Shown: in pieces, positions 24,390-33,065 of the stretch | Layout: the number at the start of each line of letters is the position of its first letter | Position numbering within the stretch: position 1 is the stretch's first letter | NCBI RefSeq assembly: GCF_900111515.1 | Contig: NZ_FOHS01000007.1 | Coordinates: forward strand, 1 to 64,000 | Source of the DNA: Hymenobacter actinosclerus | GTDB taxonomy: Bacteria > Bacteroidota > Bacteroidia > Cytophagales > Hymenobacteraceae | Length of the DNA: 64,000 nucleotides | Reading direction: 5' to 3' | Notes under the pieces: model-generated | Told to the model about the DNA's origin: nothing | The model's database searches: none | The model's input: only the letters and a program-made list of their open reading frames with translations | Position numbers and translations under genes: made by a program

Positions 24390-24428
24390 AAAAAGCCCTC
24401 CGTGCCTTACTGGTGCGGAGGGCTTTTT
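24390..24428 (+). terminator. Terminator of the YceI-CHRD unit
   Basis: The stem AAAAAGCCCTCCG...CGGAGGGCTTTTT lies 35 bases after the stop, and its T run serves the plus strand. Confidence 0.85.
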
Positions 24429-24472
24429 GAGGCTTAGGCGGCAGTGCGGCGCGCATAGCCCGCCCGATGCCC

Positions 24473-24480
24473 TACCTTTG
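24473..24480 (+). promoter_or_regulatory. -7 element of the ABC exporter promoter
   Basis: TACCTTTG lies nine bases before the ATG at 24490. Confidence 0.65.
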
Positions 24481-24489
24481 CGGCCGCCC

Positions 24490-26337
24490 ATGAAAACCTA
24501 CCTCCGCATTCTGCAGTATGCCCGGCCCTGGCTGGCCTTTCTGCCGCAATACCTGCTCTACACGCTGCTGACTACCCTTTTCGGGCTGGCCAACTTCACG
24601 CTCATCATTCCGCTGCTGCAGGTGCTGTTCGAGAAAACCGACCAGGTTCCTACCCAGGCCCCCACCCAGCTGCCGGCCTTTCATTTCAGCCTCGACTGGG
24701 TGAAGGACACGTTCAACTACTTCTTCGCCGACGTGCTGGCCACCCAGGGTACCATGGGAGCCCTGACGTTTGTGTGCATTATTGTGGTGGTGTCGGTGCT
24801 ATGCAGCAACCTGTTCCGCTACCTGAGCCTGCGGCTGCTGGCCAGGGTGCGGGCCCGCGTGATCCGCAACCTGCGCCACGATTTGTACCGGCGCATTCTG
24901 CAGCTGCAGCTGGGCTACTTTTCGGGCGAGCGGAAGGGCGATTTGATGTCGCGCTTCACGGCCGACGTGCAGGAGGTAGAAAGCTCCGTGGTGAACACCA
25001 TGACGGCCGTCATTCAGGAGCCGCTCAAGATTATTGCCTTTTTCGTGGTGCTGTTCTATATGTCGGTGCCTCTGACGCTGTTTACGCTGATTCTGCTGCC
25101 GGTTTCGGGCATTCTGATTGCGGGCGTGGCCAAGCGGCTCCGCCAGCAGGCCAAGCAGAGCCAAAGCACCCTGGGCTCCATGCTGTCGGTGATTGACGAA
25201 ACGCTGGGCGGCATCCGGGTGATAAAAGCCTTTAACGCTCAGGGCTACATCACGGGCAAGTTCGAGGAGCAGAACGACCAGTACGCCCGCACCTCGCGCC
25301 GCATCGACAACACCCGCGACCTGGCCTCGCCCTTCTCCGAATTTGCGGGGGTGGCCGTGGTGGCGGGCCTGCTCTACTTCGGCGGCACCCTCATTCTGGG
25401 CGGCCAGTCCAACCTCACGGGCGAAACGTTTATCGGCTACGTAGTGCTGTTTTCGCAGGTGCTCACGCCGGCCAAGGCCCTGTCGTCGTCGTTTGGCAAC
25501 ATCCAGCGCGGGCTGGTGGCCGGCGAGCGGGTGCTGAGCATCATCGACACCGAGCCGCTCATCCGCGACCGGCCCGACGCGCAGGTGCTGCCCCCCTTCC
25601 AGGACCGCATCGAGCTGCGCAACCTGCGCTTCGGCTACGGCGAGGCCACGGTGCTCGACGACATCAACCTGACCATTGCCAAGGGCAAAACCGTAGCCCT
25701 GGTGGGCCCCAGCGGTGGCGGCAAAAGCACGCTGGCCGACCTGCTGCCCCGCTTCTACGACCCCACCGGCGGCCAGTTGCTCATCGACGGTATCGACGTG
25801 CGCGACTGCACCATCCACTCGGTGCGCGACCAGATGGGCATCGTCACGCAGGAAAGCATTCTGTTCAACGATACTATTTTCAACAATATCCGCTTCAATA
25901 CCGAGGCCACCGAGGCCGAGGTGATGGAAGCCGCCCGCATTGCCAACGCCCACGAGTTTATTATGGCCACGCCCGAGGGCTACCAGACCACCATCGGCGA
26001 CCGGGGCTCGCGGCTGTCGGGCGGGCAGCGGCAACGCCTGAGCATTGCGCGGGCCATTCTGCGCAACCCGCCCATTCTTATTCTCGATGAAGCCACGTCG
26101 GCCCTCGACACCGAAAGCGAGCAACTGGTGCAGCAGGCCCTCACGCGGCTGATGCAAAACCGCACCAGCCTCGTTATCGCCCACCGCCTGAGCACCGTGC
26201 AGCATGCCGACGAAATCATTGTGCTCCAGCACGGCCGCATTGTGGAGCGCGGCACCCACGAGCAGCTGCTGCGCCAGGCCGGTGGCCTCTACCAGCGCCT
26301 GAGCACGATGCAGGCTGCCAGCGGCGGACTGGTCTGA
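24490..26337 (+). CDS. MsbA-like ABC exporter (TM-NBD fusion)
   Basis: A 615-residue half-transporter. Six TM segments occupy about 1-330. The ATPase domain has Walker A GPSGGGKST (about 407-415), signature LSGGQRQRLSIARA, Walker B ILILDEATSALD and the H-loop AHRLSTV. It works as a homodimer. Homology is to the MsbA/lipid A flippase group, and the nearby gmhA and glycosyltransferase suit an LPS or lipid export role, but drug export cannot be excluded. A near-leaderless promoter fixes the start at 24490. Confidence 0.92.
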   Translation: MKTYLRILQYARPWLAFLPQYLLYTLLTTLFGLANFTLIIPLLQVLFEKTDQVPTQAPTQLPAFHFSLDWVKDTFNYFFADVLATQGTMGALTFVCIIVVVSVLCSNLFRYLSLRLLARVRARVIRNLRHDLYRRILQLQLGYFSGERKGDLMSRFTADVQEVESSVVNTMTAVIQEPLKIIAFFVVLFYMSVPLTLFTLILLPVSGILIAGVAKRLRQQAKQSQSTLGSMLSVIDETLGGIRVIKAFNAQGYITGKFEEQNDQYARTSRRIDNTRDLASPFSEFAGVAVVAGLLYFGGTLILGGQSNLTGETFIGYVVLFSQVLTPAKALSSSFGNIQRGLVAGERVLSIIDTEPLIRDRPDAQVLPPFQDRIELRNLRFGYGEATVLDDINLTIAKGKTVALVGPSGGGKSTLADLLPRFYDPTGGQLLIDGIDVRDCTIHSVRDQMGIVTQESILFNDTIFNNIRFNTEATEAEVMEAARIANAHEFIMATPEGYQTTIGDRGSRLSGGQRQRLSIARAILRNPPILILDEATSALDTESEQLVQQALTRLMQNRTSLVIAHRLSTVQHADEIIVLQHGRIVERGTHEQLLRQAGGLYQRLSTMQAASGGLV

Positions 26338-26468
26338 GCTGCATCATTGGACCCCGAAGCTGAACCTTAGGAAACTCACTGGCTATTTGGAAAGTACTAT
26401 ATTTAGTCCGCCTATTCGTTTTAACCGTATGAATAGGTTGTTTTTTCACGCTGCTTTGCCTTTCTGAT

Positions 26469-26909
26469 ATGCTTGCTCTCAAACGCCTGGTTACTATTCT
26501 GGTCATGCTCTTCCTGGTGCTGGCGCTGCTGGTGCTGTTGCTGCCCTCGGTGCAGACCAGCTTTGTGGGCATGGCCGGTTCGGCGGAAAGCCTTTTCTAC
26601 ACGCTGCTGGTGGTGGCCGTAGTACTGCTGAGCCTGCACCTGCTCACCGAAAACCTCGATAGCACCCTGCTGCGCCGCGAAATGACGGCTTCGGAGCGCA
26701 AAATAAACGAGCTGAAGGCCCGCCTTTACGACAACCAGATGGAGCAGCAGCGGGCCGCCGAGCGCCCACCTGTTTCGCCCCGCACCGGCGTTACCACCTA
26801 CCCCGACCAGCCACTGTACCCGCAGTCGGACCCCAGCCTGAGCAACGCCCCGCTGCAGCAGCCCAACTCCATCATTCCGCCCGCCGACGACAGTTACCGG
26901 CCCCTGTAA
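26469..26909 (+). CDS. Two-TM membrane protein with Pro-rich tail
   Basis: A 146-residue protein with two hydrophobic segments (about 5-30 and 40-63), then a short charged helix (RREMTASERKINELKARLYD, possible coiled coil) and a disordered tail rich in Pro, Gln and Ser. I do not recognise the family. It lies 12 bases upstream of gmhA, so the two are probably in one transcript. Confidence 0.7.
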   Translation: MLALKRLVTILVMLFLVLALLVLLLPSVQTSFVGMAGSAESLFYTLLVVAVVLLSLHLLTENLDSTLLRREMTASERKINELKARLYDNQMEQQRAAERPPVSPRTGVTTYPDQPLYPQSDPSLSNAPLQQPNSIIPPADDSYRPL

Positions 26910-26921
26910 GCCCCTGTTTCC

Positions 26922-27533
26922 GTGAATTCTTCCCTTTCGCTTACCGAGCAGATCCGGGCCGAGCTGACCGAGGCCCAGACCGTACTCACCCAGTTCGTGC
27001 AGAACCCGGCCAATATTGCGGCCATCGAGCTGGCCGCCCGCCTGATGGCCGGCTCGTTGCGCGACGGCGGCAAAATCCTGACCTGCGGCAACGGTGGCTC
27101 GCTCTGCGACGCCCAGCATTTTGCCGAGGAGCTCACCGGCCGCTACCGCCAGAACCGCCCCGCCCTGGCCGCCCTGGCCCTCACCGAAGCCTCGCACATG
27201 AGCTGCGTAGCCAATGATTTTGGCTACGACTACGTGTTCAGTCGCTACGTAGAAGCCCTGGGCCGCCCCGGCGACGTGCTGCTGGCCATCAGCACCAGCG
27301 GCAACTCGCCCAACATCCTGCGGGCCGCCGAGGCCGCCCGCGCCGCCGGCATGCGCGTGGTCAGCCTCACGGGCAAAGACGGCGGCCAACTGGCTAACCT
27401 GAGCGACGTGGAAATCCGCCCGCCCCACACCGGCTACGCCGACCGCATCCAGGAAATCCACATCAAGGCCATCCATATCATGATCCTGCTGATTGAGCAG
27501 CTGGTGGCTGAAGGTGATGGGGTGATGGGGTGA
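26922..27533 (+). CDS. gmhA: Phosphoheptose isomerase-type SIS protein
   Basis: A 203-residue SIS-domain protein close to GmhA, which converts sedoheptulose 7-phosphate to D-glycero-manno-heptose 7-phosphate for LPS core heptose. GNGGSLCDAQHFAEELTGRY and ISTSGNSPNILRA are the substrate-binding motifs, and GYADRIQEIHIKAIHIMILLIE is the usual C-terminus. The start is GTG at 26922. The last residues (GDGVMG) come from a GTGATGGG tandem repeat that runs on beyond the stop, so the natural C-terminus seems to have been overwritten by the repeat. Confidence 0.88.
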   Translation: MNSSLSLTEQIRAELTEAQTVLTQFVQNPANIAAIELAARLMAGSLRDGGKILTCGNGGSLCDAQHFAEELTGRYRQNRPALAALALTEASHMSCVANDFGYDYVFSRYVEALGRPGDVLLAISTSGNSPNILRAAEAARAAGMRVVSLTGKDGGQLANLSDVEIRPPHTGYADRIQEIHIKAIHIMILLIEQLVAEGDGVMG

Positions 27534-27548
27534 TGGGGTGATGGGGTG
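27513..27548. repeat. GTGATGGG tandem repeat at the gmhA 3' end
   Basis: Four copies of the 8-mer GTGATGGG span the last codons and stop of gmhA. Confidence 0.75.
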
Positions 27549-27566
27549 AGGAGATAAAAGAAACTG

Positions 27567-27612
27567 TCATTCTGAGCGAAGGTGGAGCCGTAGTCGAAGA
27601 ATGACGTTCTTT
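27567..27612. repeat. GTCATTCTGAGC-family palindrome
   Basis: CTGTCATTCTGAGCGAAGG pairs with CGAAGAATGACG. A GCTGTTA-type arm (27628-27657) follows it before the glycosyltransferase start. Confidence 0.65.
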
Positions 27613-27662
27613 TGTGTGCGCCAAAGCTGGTAGCCAGCAGCTATAAGCTAACAGCTTAACCC

Positions 27663-28886
27663 ATGCATATTGCCGTTTTCAGCCAGTACCACACCAACCC
27701 CGACTGTCCGGCTACCAGCCGACACTACTCGCTGCTGGCTGGGCTGGCCCAAACGCACCGCATCACGCTCATCACCACCCGCACCTGGGAGCCGCAACGC
27801 CTGACGCACGAGTTTCCTTGGGTGCCGCCCGGCGTGGAGCTGCACGCCGCCGACATTGCCTACGAAAACCGCATGGGCGTGGCCCGGCGCGGGCTGGCCT
27901 TTGCCCAATATGCCGCCTACGCCCTGCGCGAGGGGCTGCGCATGGAGAAGCCGGATGTTATCTGGGGAATCAGTACGCCGCTGACGGCCGCCTGGGCCGC
28001 GGCGCAGGTGGCCCGCCGGCGGCGGGTGCCCTGGGTGTTCGAGGTGCAGGATTTGTGGCCCGAATTCCCGATTGCTATGGGCGCCGTACCCAACCCGCTG
28101 GCCCGCCGGGCTCTGTACGGGCTCGAAGGCCGGCTCTATCAACAAGCGAAGGCCGTCGTCACGCTCTCGCCTGATATGAGCCGCCATGTGCGCCACATTG
28201 GGCAGGCAGCCGACTCCCGCTGGCCCTTCGATCCGGCCAAAGTGCACACCAGCCTCAACGGCACCGACCTGGAGCTGGCCGCCCGCGCCACCGATGCGGC
28301 CGTAGCCACGCTACGCCGCGAGCAGCAGCTGGAGGGCAAGCGGGTAATTCTGTACGCCGGCACTTTCGGGCGGGCCAATGCCATTCCGCTACTGCTGGCC
28401 GCCGCCGAGGCGCTGGCCGTCACCCAGCCCGATGTGGTCTGGCTGTTTATGGGCCTCGGGTTTTATGCCGCGGAGCTGGCCGCGGCCGCCCGCCGCAATT
28501 CGGCTATCCGGGTGGTACCGCCGCAGCCGCGCCACGCGGTATTCAGCTGGTTTCGGCTGGCAGAAGTATCGGTGGCGCCGTTTCTGGGTTTGCCGGTGCT
28601 CGATTCCAACTCGCCGGCCAAGTTCTACGACAGCCTCGCCGTGGGTACCCCGGTTATCGTGACCAACCCGGGCTGGACGCGCGAGCTGCTGGAGCGCCAC
28701 AGCTGCGGCTGGTATTCGCCCGCCGACGACGCCCCGGCCCTAGCGCAGCTACTGGCCCGGCTGCTGGCTGAGCCGGCGCAACTACGGGCCGCCGGAACCC
28801 GGGGCCGGGAGCTGGCCGCCACCGAATTTGACCGCCAACAGCTAGGCCGCGCAATGCAACATATTCTGGAGCAGGCCGCTGGCTAG
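27663..28886 (+). CDS. GT4-type glycosyltransferase
   Basis: A 407-residue GT-B glycosyltransferase of family 4, WbuB/WcaI-like. The N-terminal domain starts HIAVFSQYHTNPDCPATSRH. VFEVQDLWPEFPIAMG is typical of this subgroup. The C-terminal donor domain has YAGTFGRANAI and SPAKFYDSLAVGTPVIVTN. It is likely to add a sugar to a surface polysaccharide or LPS precursor. It is cytoplasmic or membrane-associated. It is separated from gmhA by two repeats and may have its own promoter. Confidence 0.88.
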   Translation: MHIAVFSQYHTNPDCPATSRHYSLLAGLAQTHRITLITTRTWEPQRLTHEFPWVPPGVELHAADIAYENRMGVARRGLAFAQYAAYALREGLRMEKPDVIWGISTPLTAAWAAAQVARRRRVPWVFEVQDLWPEFPIAMGAVPNPLARRALYGLEGRLYQQAKAVVTLSPDMSRHVRHIGQAADSRWPFDPAKVHTSLNGTDLELAARATDAAVATLRREQQLEGKRVILYAGTFGRANAIPLLLAAAEALAVTQPDVVWLFMGLGFYAAELAAAARRNSAIRVVPPQPRHAVFSWFRLAEVSVAPFLGLPVLDSNSPAKFYDSLAVGTPVIVTNPGWTRELLERHSCGWYSPADDAPALAQLLARLLAEPAQLRAAGTRGRELAATEFDRQQLGRAMQHILEQAAG

Positions 28887-28944
28887 CTCACTTGCCTTTA
28901 TACTGACTATGACTGGTTTTATACTATGTTGTACCCATCAACAA

Positions 28945-29643
28945 TTATTTAGCCGCCTTGCGGGCAGCTAAGCCTGTTTTTGCAGATGCTAAGTCTGCTT
29001 TGCTAACCACCTCCGCATAGTACTTGCACCAACTGGTGAGCGGACACTGGGCACATTTGGGGCTTCGGGCCACGCACACGTAGCGGCCGTGCAGAATCAG
29101 CCAGTGGTGCGCTTTAGGAATCAGTTCTTCGGGAATGTGGCGGACCAGCTCTTTCTCCACGGCCAGCGGCGTAGTGGCCGTTTTAGGCACTAGTCCCAGC
29201 CGGTGCGACACCCGGAAAACGTGCGTATCGACGGCCATAGCCGGCTGGTTGTACACCACCGACACCACCACGTTGGCCGTTTTGCGGCCCACGCCGGGCA
29301 GCCGTTGCAGCTCCTCAATCGTGCCTGGCACCTCGCCCCCAAAATCCAGCGCCAGCATCCGTCCCAGCCCGGCCAAATGCTTGGCCTTGTTGTTAGGGTA
29401 AGAAATGCTGCGGATAAACGGAAAAATATCCTCGGCCGAAGCCGCCGCCAGGTGCGCGGGTGTCGGGAACCGGGCCAGCAGCGCGGGCGTCACCATATTC
29501 ACGCGCTTGTCGGTGCATTGGGCGCTGAGCACTACGGCGACAATCAGTTCGTAGGGGTTGGCAAAGGTCAGCTCGGTTTCCGGCTCCGGAAAGTGCGTAG
29601 TGAAATAGTCGATGAAGTGGCGGTACCGCTCGGCTTTGCGCAT
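28945..29643 (-). CDS. nth: Endonuclease III (DNA glycosylase/AP lyase)
   Basis: A 232-residue base-excision repair enzyme that removes oxidised pyrimidines. The helix-hairpin-helix LPGVGRKTANVV is followed by the catalytic Asp in AVDTHVFRVSHRL, with the catalytic Lys upstream in LSAQCTDKRVN. The C-terminal 4Fe-4S loop has the normal C-x6-C-x2-C-x5-C spacing (CVARSPKCAQCPLTSWCKYY). The last 20 residues, rich in Lys and Ala, exceed the usual length. Confidence 0.95.
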   Translation of the reverse strand: MRKAERYRHFIDYFTTHFPEPETELTFANPYELIVAVVLSAQCTDKRVNMVTPALLARFPTPAHLAAASAEDIFPFIRSISYPNNKAKHLAGLGRMLALDFGGEVPGTIEELQRLPGVGRKTANVVVSVVYNQPAMAVDTHVFRVSHRLGLVPKTATTPLAVEKELVRHIPEELIPKAHHWLILHGRYVCVARSPKCAQCPLTSWCKYYAEVVSKADLASAKTGLAARKAAK

Positions 29644-29765
29644 GGGGCAACATTACGAAGAAACCCCAACACCACCGCCCCATCTGCTTCCAAAACCCAC
29701 AAAGCCGCGCCGCAGCCGGTAAAGGCAGCAGCGCGGCAGAGGCCGGTCGGGCAGGAATCAGCCGC

Positions 29766-29996
29766 TTATTTGAGCTGCGGAAACGTGCGGGAGTACTCCA
29801 GTATGGTTTGGGTAGTGCGGGCCGAAGGCGTAGTACGCAGGCCGTCGAGGCTGCGCTGGGCCAGCAATAGGTCGGCGCAGGCGGTGGCCAGCTCGGGGTC
29901 GTGGAGCAGGGCCTGTTCTACGTCGCGCTGCTCATCAGCCGGTAACTCGTTGTACACGTACCGGAGCAGGGTGTCTTGGGTAAAGGTTTGAATCAT
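29766..29996 (-). CDS. Small anti-sigma-factor-like protein
   Basis: A 76-residue protein with a helical N-terminus (TLLRYVYNELPADEQRDVEQ) that resembles the start of zinc anti-sigma factors, but the HxxxCxxC zinc site is absent (one Cys only). There is no TM segment. It starts inside the 3' end of the ECF sigma gene (62-base overlap, same strand, different frame), which suggests translational coupling and a partner role. The anti-sigma function is inferred from position. Confidence 0.65.
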   Translation of the reverse strand: MIQTFTQDTLLRYVYNELPADEQRDVEQALLHDPELATACADLLLAQRSLDGLRTTPSARTTQTILEYSRTFPQLK

Positions 29997-30579
29997 CGAA
30001 AACGGGTTGCGCGGCCATTTTTTTCCGCAGGTTGATAAGCGCATAACGCATCCGCCCCAGCGCTGTATTAATGCTGACCCCCGTTGCATCGGCAATTTCC
30101 TGGAAGCTCATGTCGCCGTAATGGCGCATGAGCAACACCTCCTTTTGCGCGGCGGGCAGCTCCTGAATCAGGCCCCGCAGCCGCTCGTGGGTTTCTTCCC
30201 GCGTGAGCATAGCCTCGGTACCCTCTTCTGCCAACGACAACGAGTTGAAGTGGTGACTTGTTGTGTCGAGGGCCACTAAAGGGCTACGTTTTTCGCGCCG
30301 GAAGCTGTCGATGGCCATGTTGTGGGCAATCCGGCAGATCCAGGAAGAAAACTTACCCTCCTCGTTGTAGCGTCCGCTTTTGAGGGTGTGGATGGCCTTG
30401 ATGAAGGTATCCTGCAGCAGGTCTTCGGCCGTATCGGGGTCGCGCACTATCAGCTGGATAGTGGTGAACACGCGGGCCTTATGCCGCTCCAGCAGTTGGG
30501 CGAATGCGCTTTCCTGGCCAGCAATGTAGAGGGAAATGAGCGCGGAATCGCTCGGCTGCGGGATGTCCATAAAGGCCAT
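29935..30579 (-). CDS. ECF-type RNA polymerase sigma factor
   Basis: A 214-residue sigma-70 family protein. Region 2 (about 25-95) contains DPDTAEDLLQDTFIKAIHTL and FSSWICRIAHNMAIDSFRRE. Region 4 (about 135-190) has LPAAQKEVLLMRHYGDMSFQEIADATGVS with an HTH. A C-terminal tail of some 25 residues overlaps the next gene. It likely directs a stress or envelope regulon. It has its own promoter far upstream with a leader of about 100 bases. Confidence 0.92.
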   Translation of the reverse strand: MAFMDIPQPSDSALISLYIAGQESAFAQLLERHKARVFTTIQLIVRDPDTAEDLLQDTFIKAIHTLKSGRYNEEGKFSSWICRIAHNMAIDSFRREKRSPLVALDTTSHHFNSLSLAEEGTEAMLTREETHERLRGLIQELPAAQKEVLLMRHYGDMSFQEIADATGVSINTALGRMRYALINLRKKMAAQPVFDDSNLYPRHPAPVRVQRVTG

Positions 30580-30905
30580 GGTTGATAAAGACTACGAAGA
30601 AATATTGAAACGTAGAGCTTTAAACCATAGAGCGCAGCTGGGGAACGGGGCCGGGTGAAGAGTAGATGAAGAACCGGCAGAAACCAAATGTAAAGAACCG
30701 CCCGGCCATTCACAACGGCCCGCCCCCGAAAATGCCAAAATATTTTTCTGGCCACTTATACTACCGTATTGTCCGGCAGCCATATTCGGTGGCCCCGGCC
30801 CGGCGCCTGCTGGCGGTAAGTCAGACGCCACGGGCTTCCGGACTCGCCCTTGAACTGGGAACGAAGTCCGGAAGCCCGGCGAAATCAGGATGCCCGCTAG
30901 CGGCT
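30580..30905. other. Intergenic region holding only the sigma-gene promoter
   Basis: A 326-base gap between the sigma gene and the DUF6799-like gene, both on the minus strand. Apart from the promoter at 30685-30716 I see no gene, hairpin or repeat. Confidence 0.5.
30685..30716 (-). promoter_or_regulatory. Promoter of the ECF sigma gene (GTTG-N20-TACATTTG)
   Basis: On the minus strand GTTG (30713-30716) precedes TACATTTG (30685-30692) by 20 bases. This fits the housekeeping consensus, so the sigma gene need not be solely autoregulated. Confidence 0.6.
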
Positions 30906-31481
30906 TTAGCGGCTCAACTGGGCACTAAGGGCCTGTATTTCCTTTTCCAGACCGGGGGGCGGGGTGGTGCCGCCCACCAGGGCGGCGGTGCGCTGCTCCA
31001 GCAACGCCGTCAGCTGTTGCAACTGGGCGAGGCGGCTGGCGGTGCGCTCGAACTGCGGCACCAGCGCCGCCATATTGGCCGCAACCGGAATGCTGATGGT
31101 GGTGCTGCTGCCGCCGGTGGCGGCCTTATCGGCGCGGGCAATGGCGGCGGGCGTAAGCATATCGTCGCGCAGCAGCACTACATTGCCCTCCATGGTTACA
31201 GCCTGCCCGTTTTGCAGCAGCTGGCGCGTAACGCCGTTGCGCACCAGGCGGCCATCGGGGCGCAGCTCGGAGCCGTTGCCGAGGGGCAGAGTTTCGGTGA
31301 GTCGGGTTTGCTGGCCGCCGAGCAGCCGGTAGGTCTGGCCGCCGCGCCGAAAGGCGCCATCCTTGAGCTGCGTTGCGGCCGGGTAGGCCTCGGGATTTGT
31401 TTGAGCCCGCGCGGCAATACCGGGGGCCAGCAGCAGGCCGGCCGCCAGCAGTAGGCGAGGTAGAAGAGGGGCGTTGAGCAT
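30906..31481 (-). CDS. Exported DUF6799-like protein
   Basis: A 191-residue protein with a signal peptide (1-26, cleavage after ARA). The body has two copies of a short unit: LKDGAFRRGGQTYRLLGGQ and RLVRNGVTRQLLQNGQAVTM, each ending with a Gly-rich turn and a hydrophobic strand. This matches the DUF6799-type repeat seen in Hymenobacter. The C-terminus is helical (FERTASRLAQLQQLTALLEQ, possible coiled coil). Function unknown. The frame continues to 33032, but that part is the shadow of the MFS gene. Confidence 0.75.
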   Translation of the reverse strand: MLNAPLLPRLLLAAGLLLAPGIAARAQTNPEAYPAATQLKDGAFRRGGQTYRLLGGQQTRLTETLPLGNGSELRPDGRLVRNGVTRQLLQNGQAVTMEGNVVLLRDDMLTPAAIARADKAATGGSSTTISIPVAANMAALVPQFERTASRLAQLQQLTALLEQRTAALVGGTTPPPGLEKEIQALSAQLSR

Positions 31482-31660
31482 AGCAAACAGCGGATTAATC
31501 GATAGAAAACGGGATTTCGCCCCCGGAAGATACGGGCCCGGCCGAATTTCGGCTGGCGCAACGCCCCGCCCAGCAAAATCCGGGCCCGGGCTACTGGTTT
31601 CGCCAGACAGCGTCGGGGCCAACAACCCGCGCCGGGGCCAATAAAAGGCAGGGCGGCGCT

Positions 31661-31668
31661 TACCTTTG
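31661..31668 (+). promoter_or_regulatory. -7 element of the MFS promoter
   Basis: TACCTTTG lies 32 bases before the ATG at 31701. Confidence 0.6.
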
Positions 31669-31700
31669 CCGGGCCACTGATTTTCCGGTTTCCTCGTTCT

Positions 31701-32981
31701 ATGTCTTCTCCTGCTTCCGGCGTTGCCCCCCACGACCCCTACGCCGCGCTGCGGCTGCCGGATTTCCGCCGCTACCTGCTGGCCCGCATCAGCCTCACGC
31801 TGGCCACCCGCATCATGGGCCTGGTTATCGGCTGGCAGATTTTCAAACTCACTAACGACCCGCTGGCCCTGGGCCTGATTGGCCTGGCCGAGGCCGTGCC
31901 CAGCATTGGCGTGTCGCTCTACGCCGGCCACGTGGCCGACTCGGTGAACCGTAAAAACATCATTGTAGCCACCGTAGGCGGGCTGCTGCTGTGCGCGGTA
32001 ACGCTGTGGCTGCTGGCCTCGCCGGCCGGCGTGGGCCTGCTGGCTCGCAATTCCTTCTACACGCTGCCGCTGTACGCCGTCATCTTCGTCAGTGGCATTG
32101 CCCGCGGCTTTATGGGGCCGGCCACGTTCTCGTTTATGCCCCAGCTGCTGCCCGACCGCCAGCACCTGGCCAACGCCATCACCTGGAACAGTACCACCTG
32201 GCAGGCCGCCTCGGTGCTGGGCCCCGCCATCGGGGGCTACCTGATTGCCCACCTGGGCATTGCCAACGCCTACTTTACGGCCACGGTGCTGCTGGCGGTG
32301 GCCCTGCTGCTGTTTGCCAGCATTGCCCCGCGGCCCCTGCCTGCGGCGGTAGGCGCCAAGGAAGACCTCAAAACCAGCGTGCTCAGCGGCATCCGCTTTA
32401 TCTGGAGCAACCAGCTGATTCTGGCCGCTATTTCGCTCGACCTGTTTGCCGTGCTCTTTGGCGGGGCGGTGGCGCTGCTGCCGGTGTTTGCAGTCGATAT
32501 TTTGAAAGTAGGTGCCGCCGGCCTGGGCCATCTGGAGGCCGCCCCGGCCGTGGGCTCGGTGCTGATGGCCACGCTGCTCACCTATTTCCCGCTGTACCGG
32601 CACGCCGGCCGCAAGCTGCTGTGGGCCGTAGCCGGGTTCGGACTGGCCACTATTGCCTTCGCGCTGTCCACCAACATCTGGCTTTCGCTGCTGCTGCTGT
32701 TCTTCACCGGCGTTTTCGATTCGGTGTCGGTTATCGTGCGCTCCACGCTGCTGCACACCTTCACGCCCGAGCACATCAAGGGCCGCGTGTCGGCCGTCAA
32801 CAACATCTTCATCGGCTCGTCCAACGAAATCGGCTCTTTCGAGTCGGGCGCGGCGGCCAAGCTCATGGGTACGGTTACCTCGGTCGTGTTCGGCGGCACC
32901 ATGACGCTGCTGGTCGTGGGCCTGACTGCCCTCAAGGCCGATAAGCTCCGCCGGCTGGATATGACGCCGGTGAAGGAGTAA
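31701..32981 (+). CDS. MFS transporter, EntS-like
   Basis: A 426-residue MFS protein with about 12 TM segments. The loop-2 motif is HVADSVNRKNII, a weak form of the MFS A motif. TFSFMPQLLPDRQHLANAIT and NEIGSFESG are typical of the enterobactin-exporter-like group (MFS_3). The substrate may be a siderophore or drug, but no siderophore genes are near. The gene is alone and ends beside a perfect 28-base-arm palindrome. Confidence 0.88.
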   Translation: MSSPASGVAPHDPYAALRLPDFRRYLLARISLTLATRIMGLVIGWQIFKLTNDPLALGLIGLAEAVPSIGVSLYAGHVADSVNRKNIIVATVGGLLLCAVTLWLLASPAGVGLLARNSFYTLPLYAVIFVSGIARGFMGPATFSFMPQLLPDRQHLANAITWNSTTWQAASVLGPAIGGYLIAHLGIANAYFTATVLLAVALLLFASIAPRPLPAAVGAKEDLKTSVLSGIRFIWSNQLILAAISLDLFAVLFGGAVALLPVFAVDILKVGAAGLGHLEAAPAVGSVLMATLLTYFPLYRHAGRKLLWAVAGFGLATIAFALSTNIWLSLLLLFFTGVFDSVSVIVRSTLLHTFTPEHIKGRVSAVNNIFIGSSNEIGSFESGAAAKLMGTVTSVVFGGTMTLLVVGLTALKADKLRRLDMTPVKE

Positions 32982-32983
32982 AT

Positions 32984-33050
32984 AGGGATGGGGGAATAAG
33001 GTTGTCATTCTGAGCAGCGCGAAGAATGACAACCTTATTCCCCCATCCCT
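32984..33050. repeat. Perfect palindrome with a GTCATTCTGAGC core
   Basis: Two perfect 28-base arms (starting AGGGATGGGGGAATAAGGTT) enclose an 11-base loop. The core is the GTCATTCTGAGC/GAAGAATGAC element. The outer 15 bases of the arms are not found in the other copies. It lies between the convergent MFS and hydrolase genes. Confidence 0.85.
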
Positions 33051-33065
33051 CCTTCTTTCCCGTCC

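Noticed and set aside
24799..26259. A 486-codon minus-strand open frame within the ABC exporter gene
   Set aside because: It is antisense to conserved Walker and signature motifs and has no recognisable domain.
31482..33032. N-terminal extension of the 30906 gene to 708 residues
   Set aside because: The extension lies antisense to the MFS gene and is Gln/His/Gly-rich, and a proper signal peptide begins at 31481.
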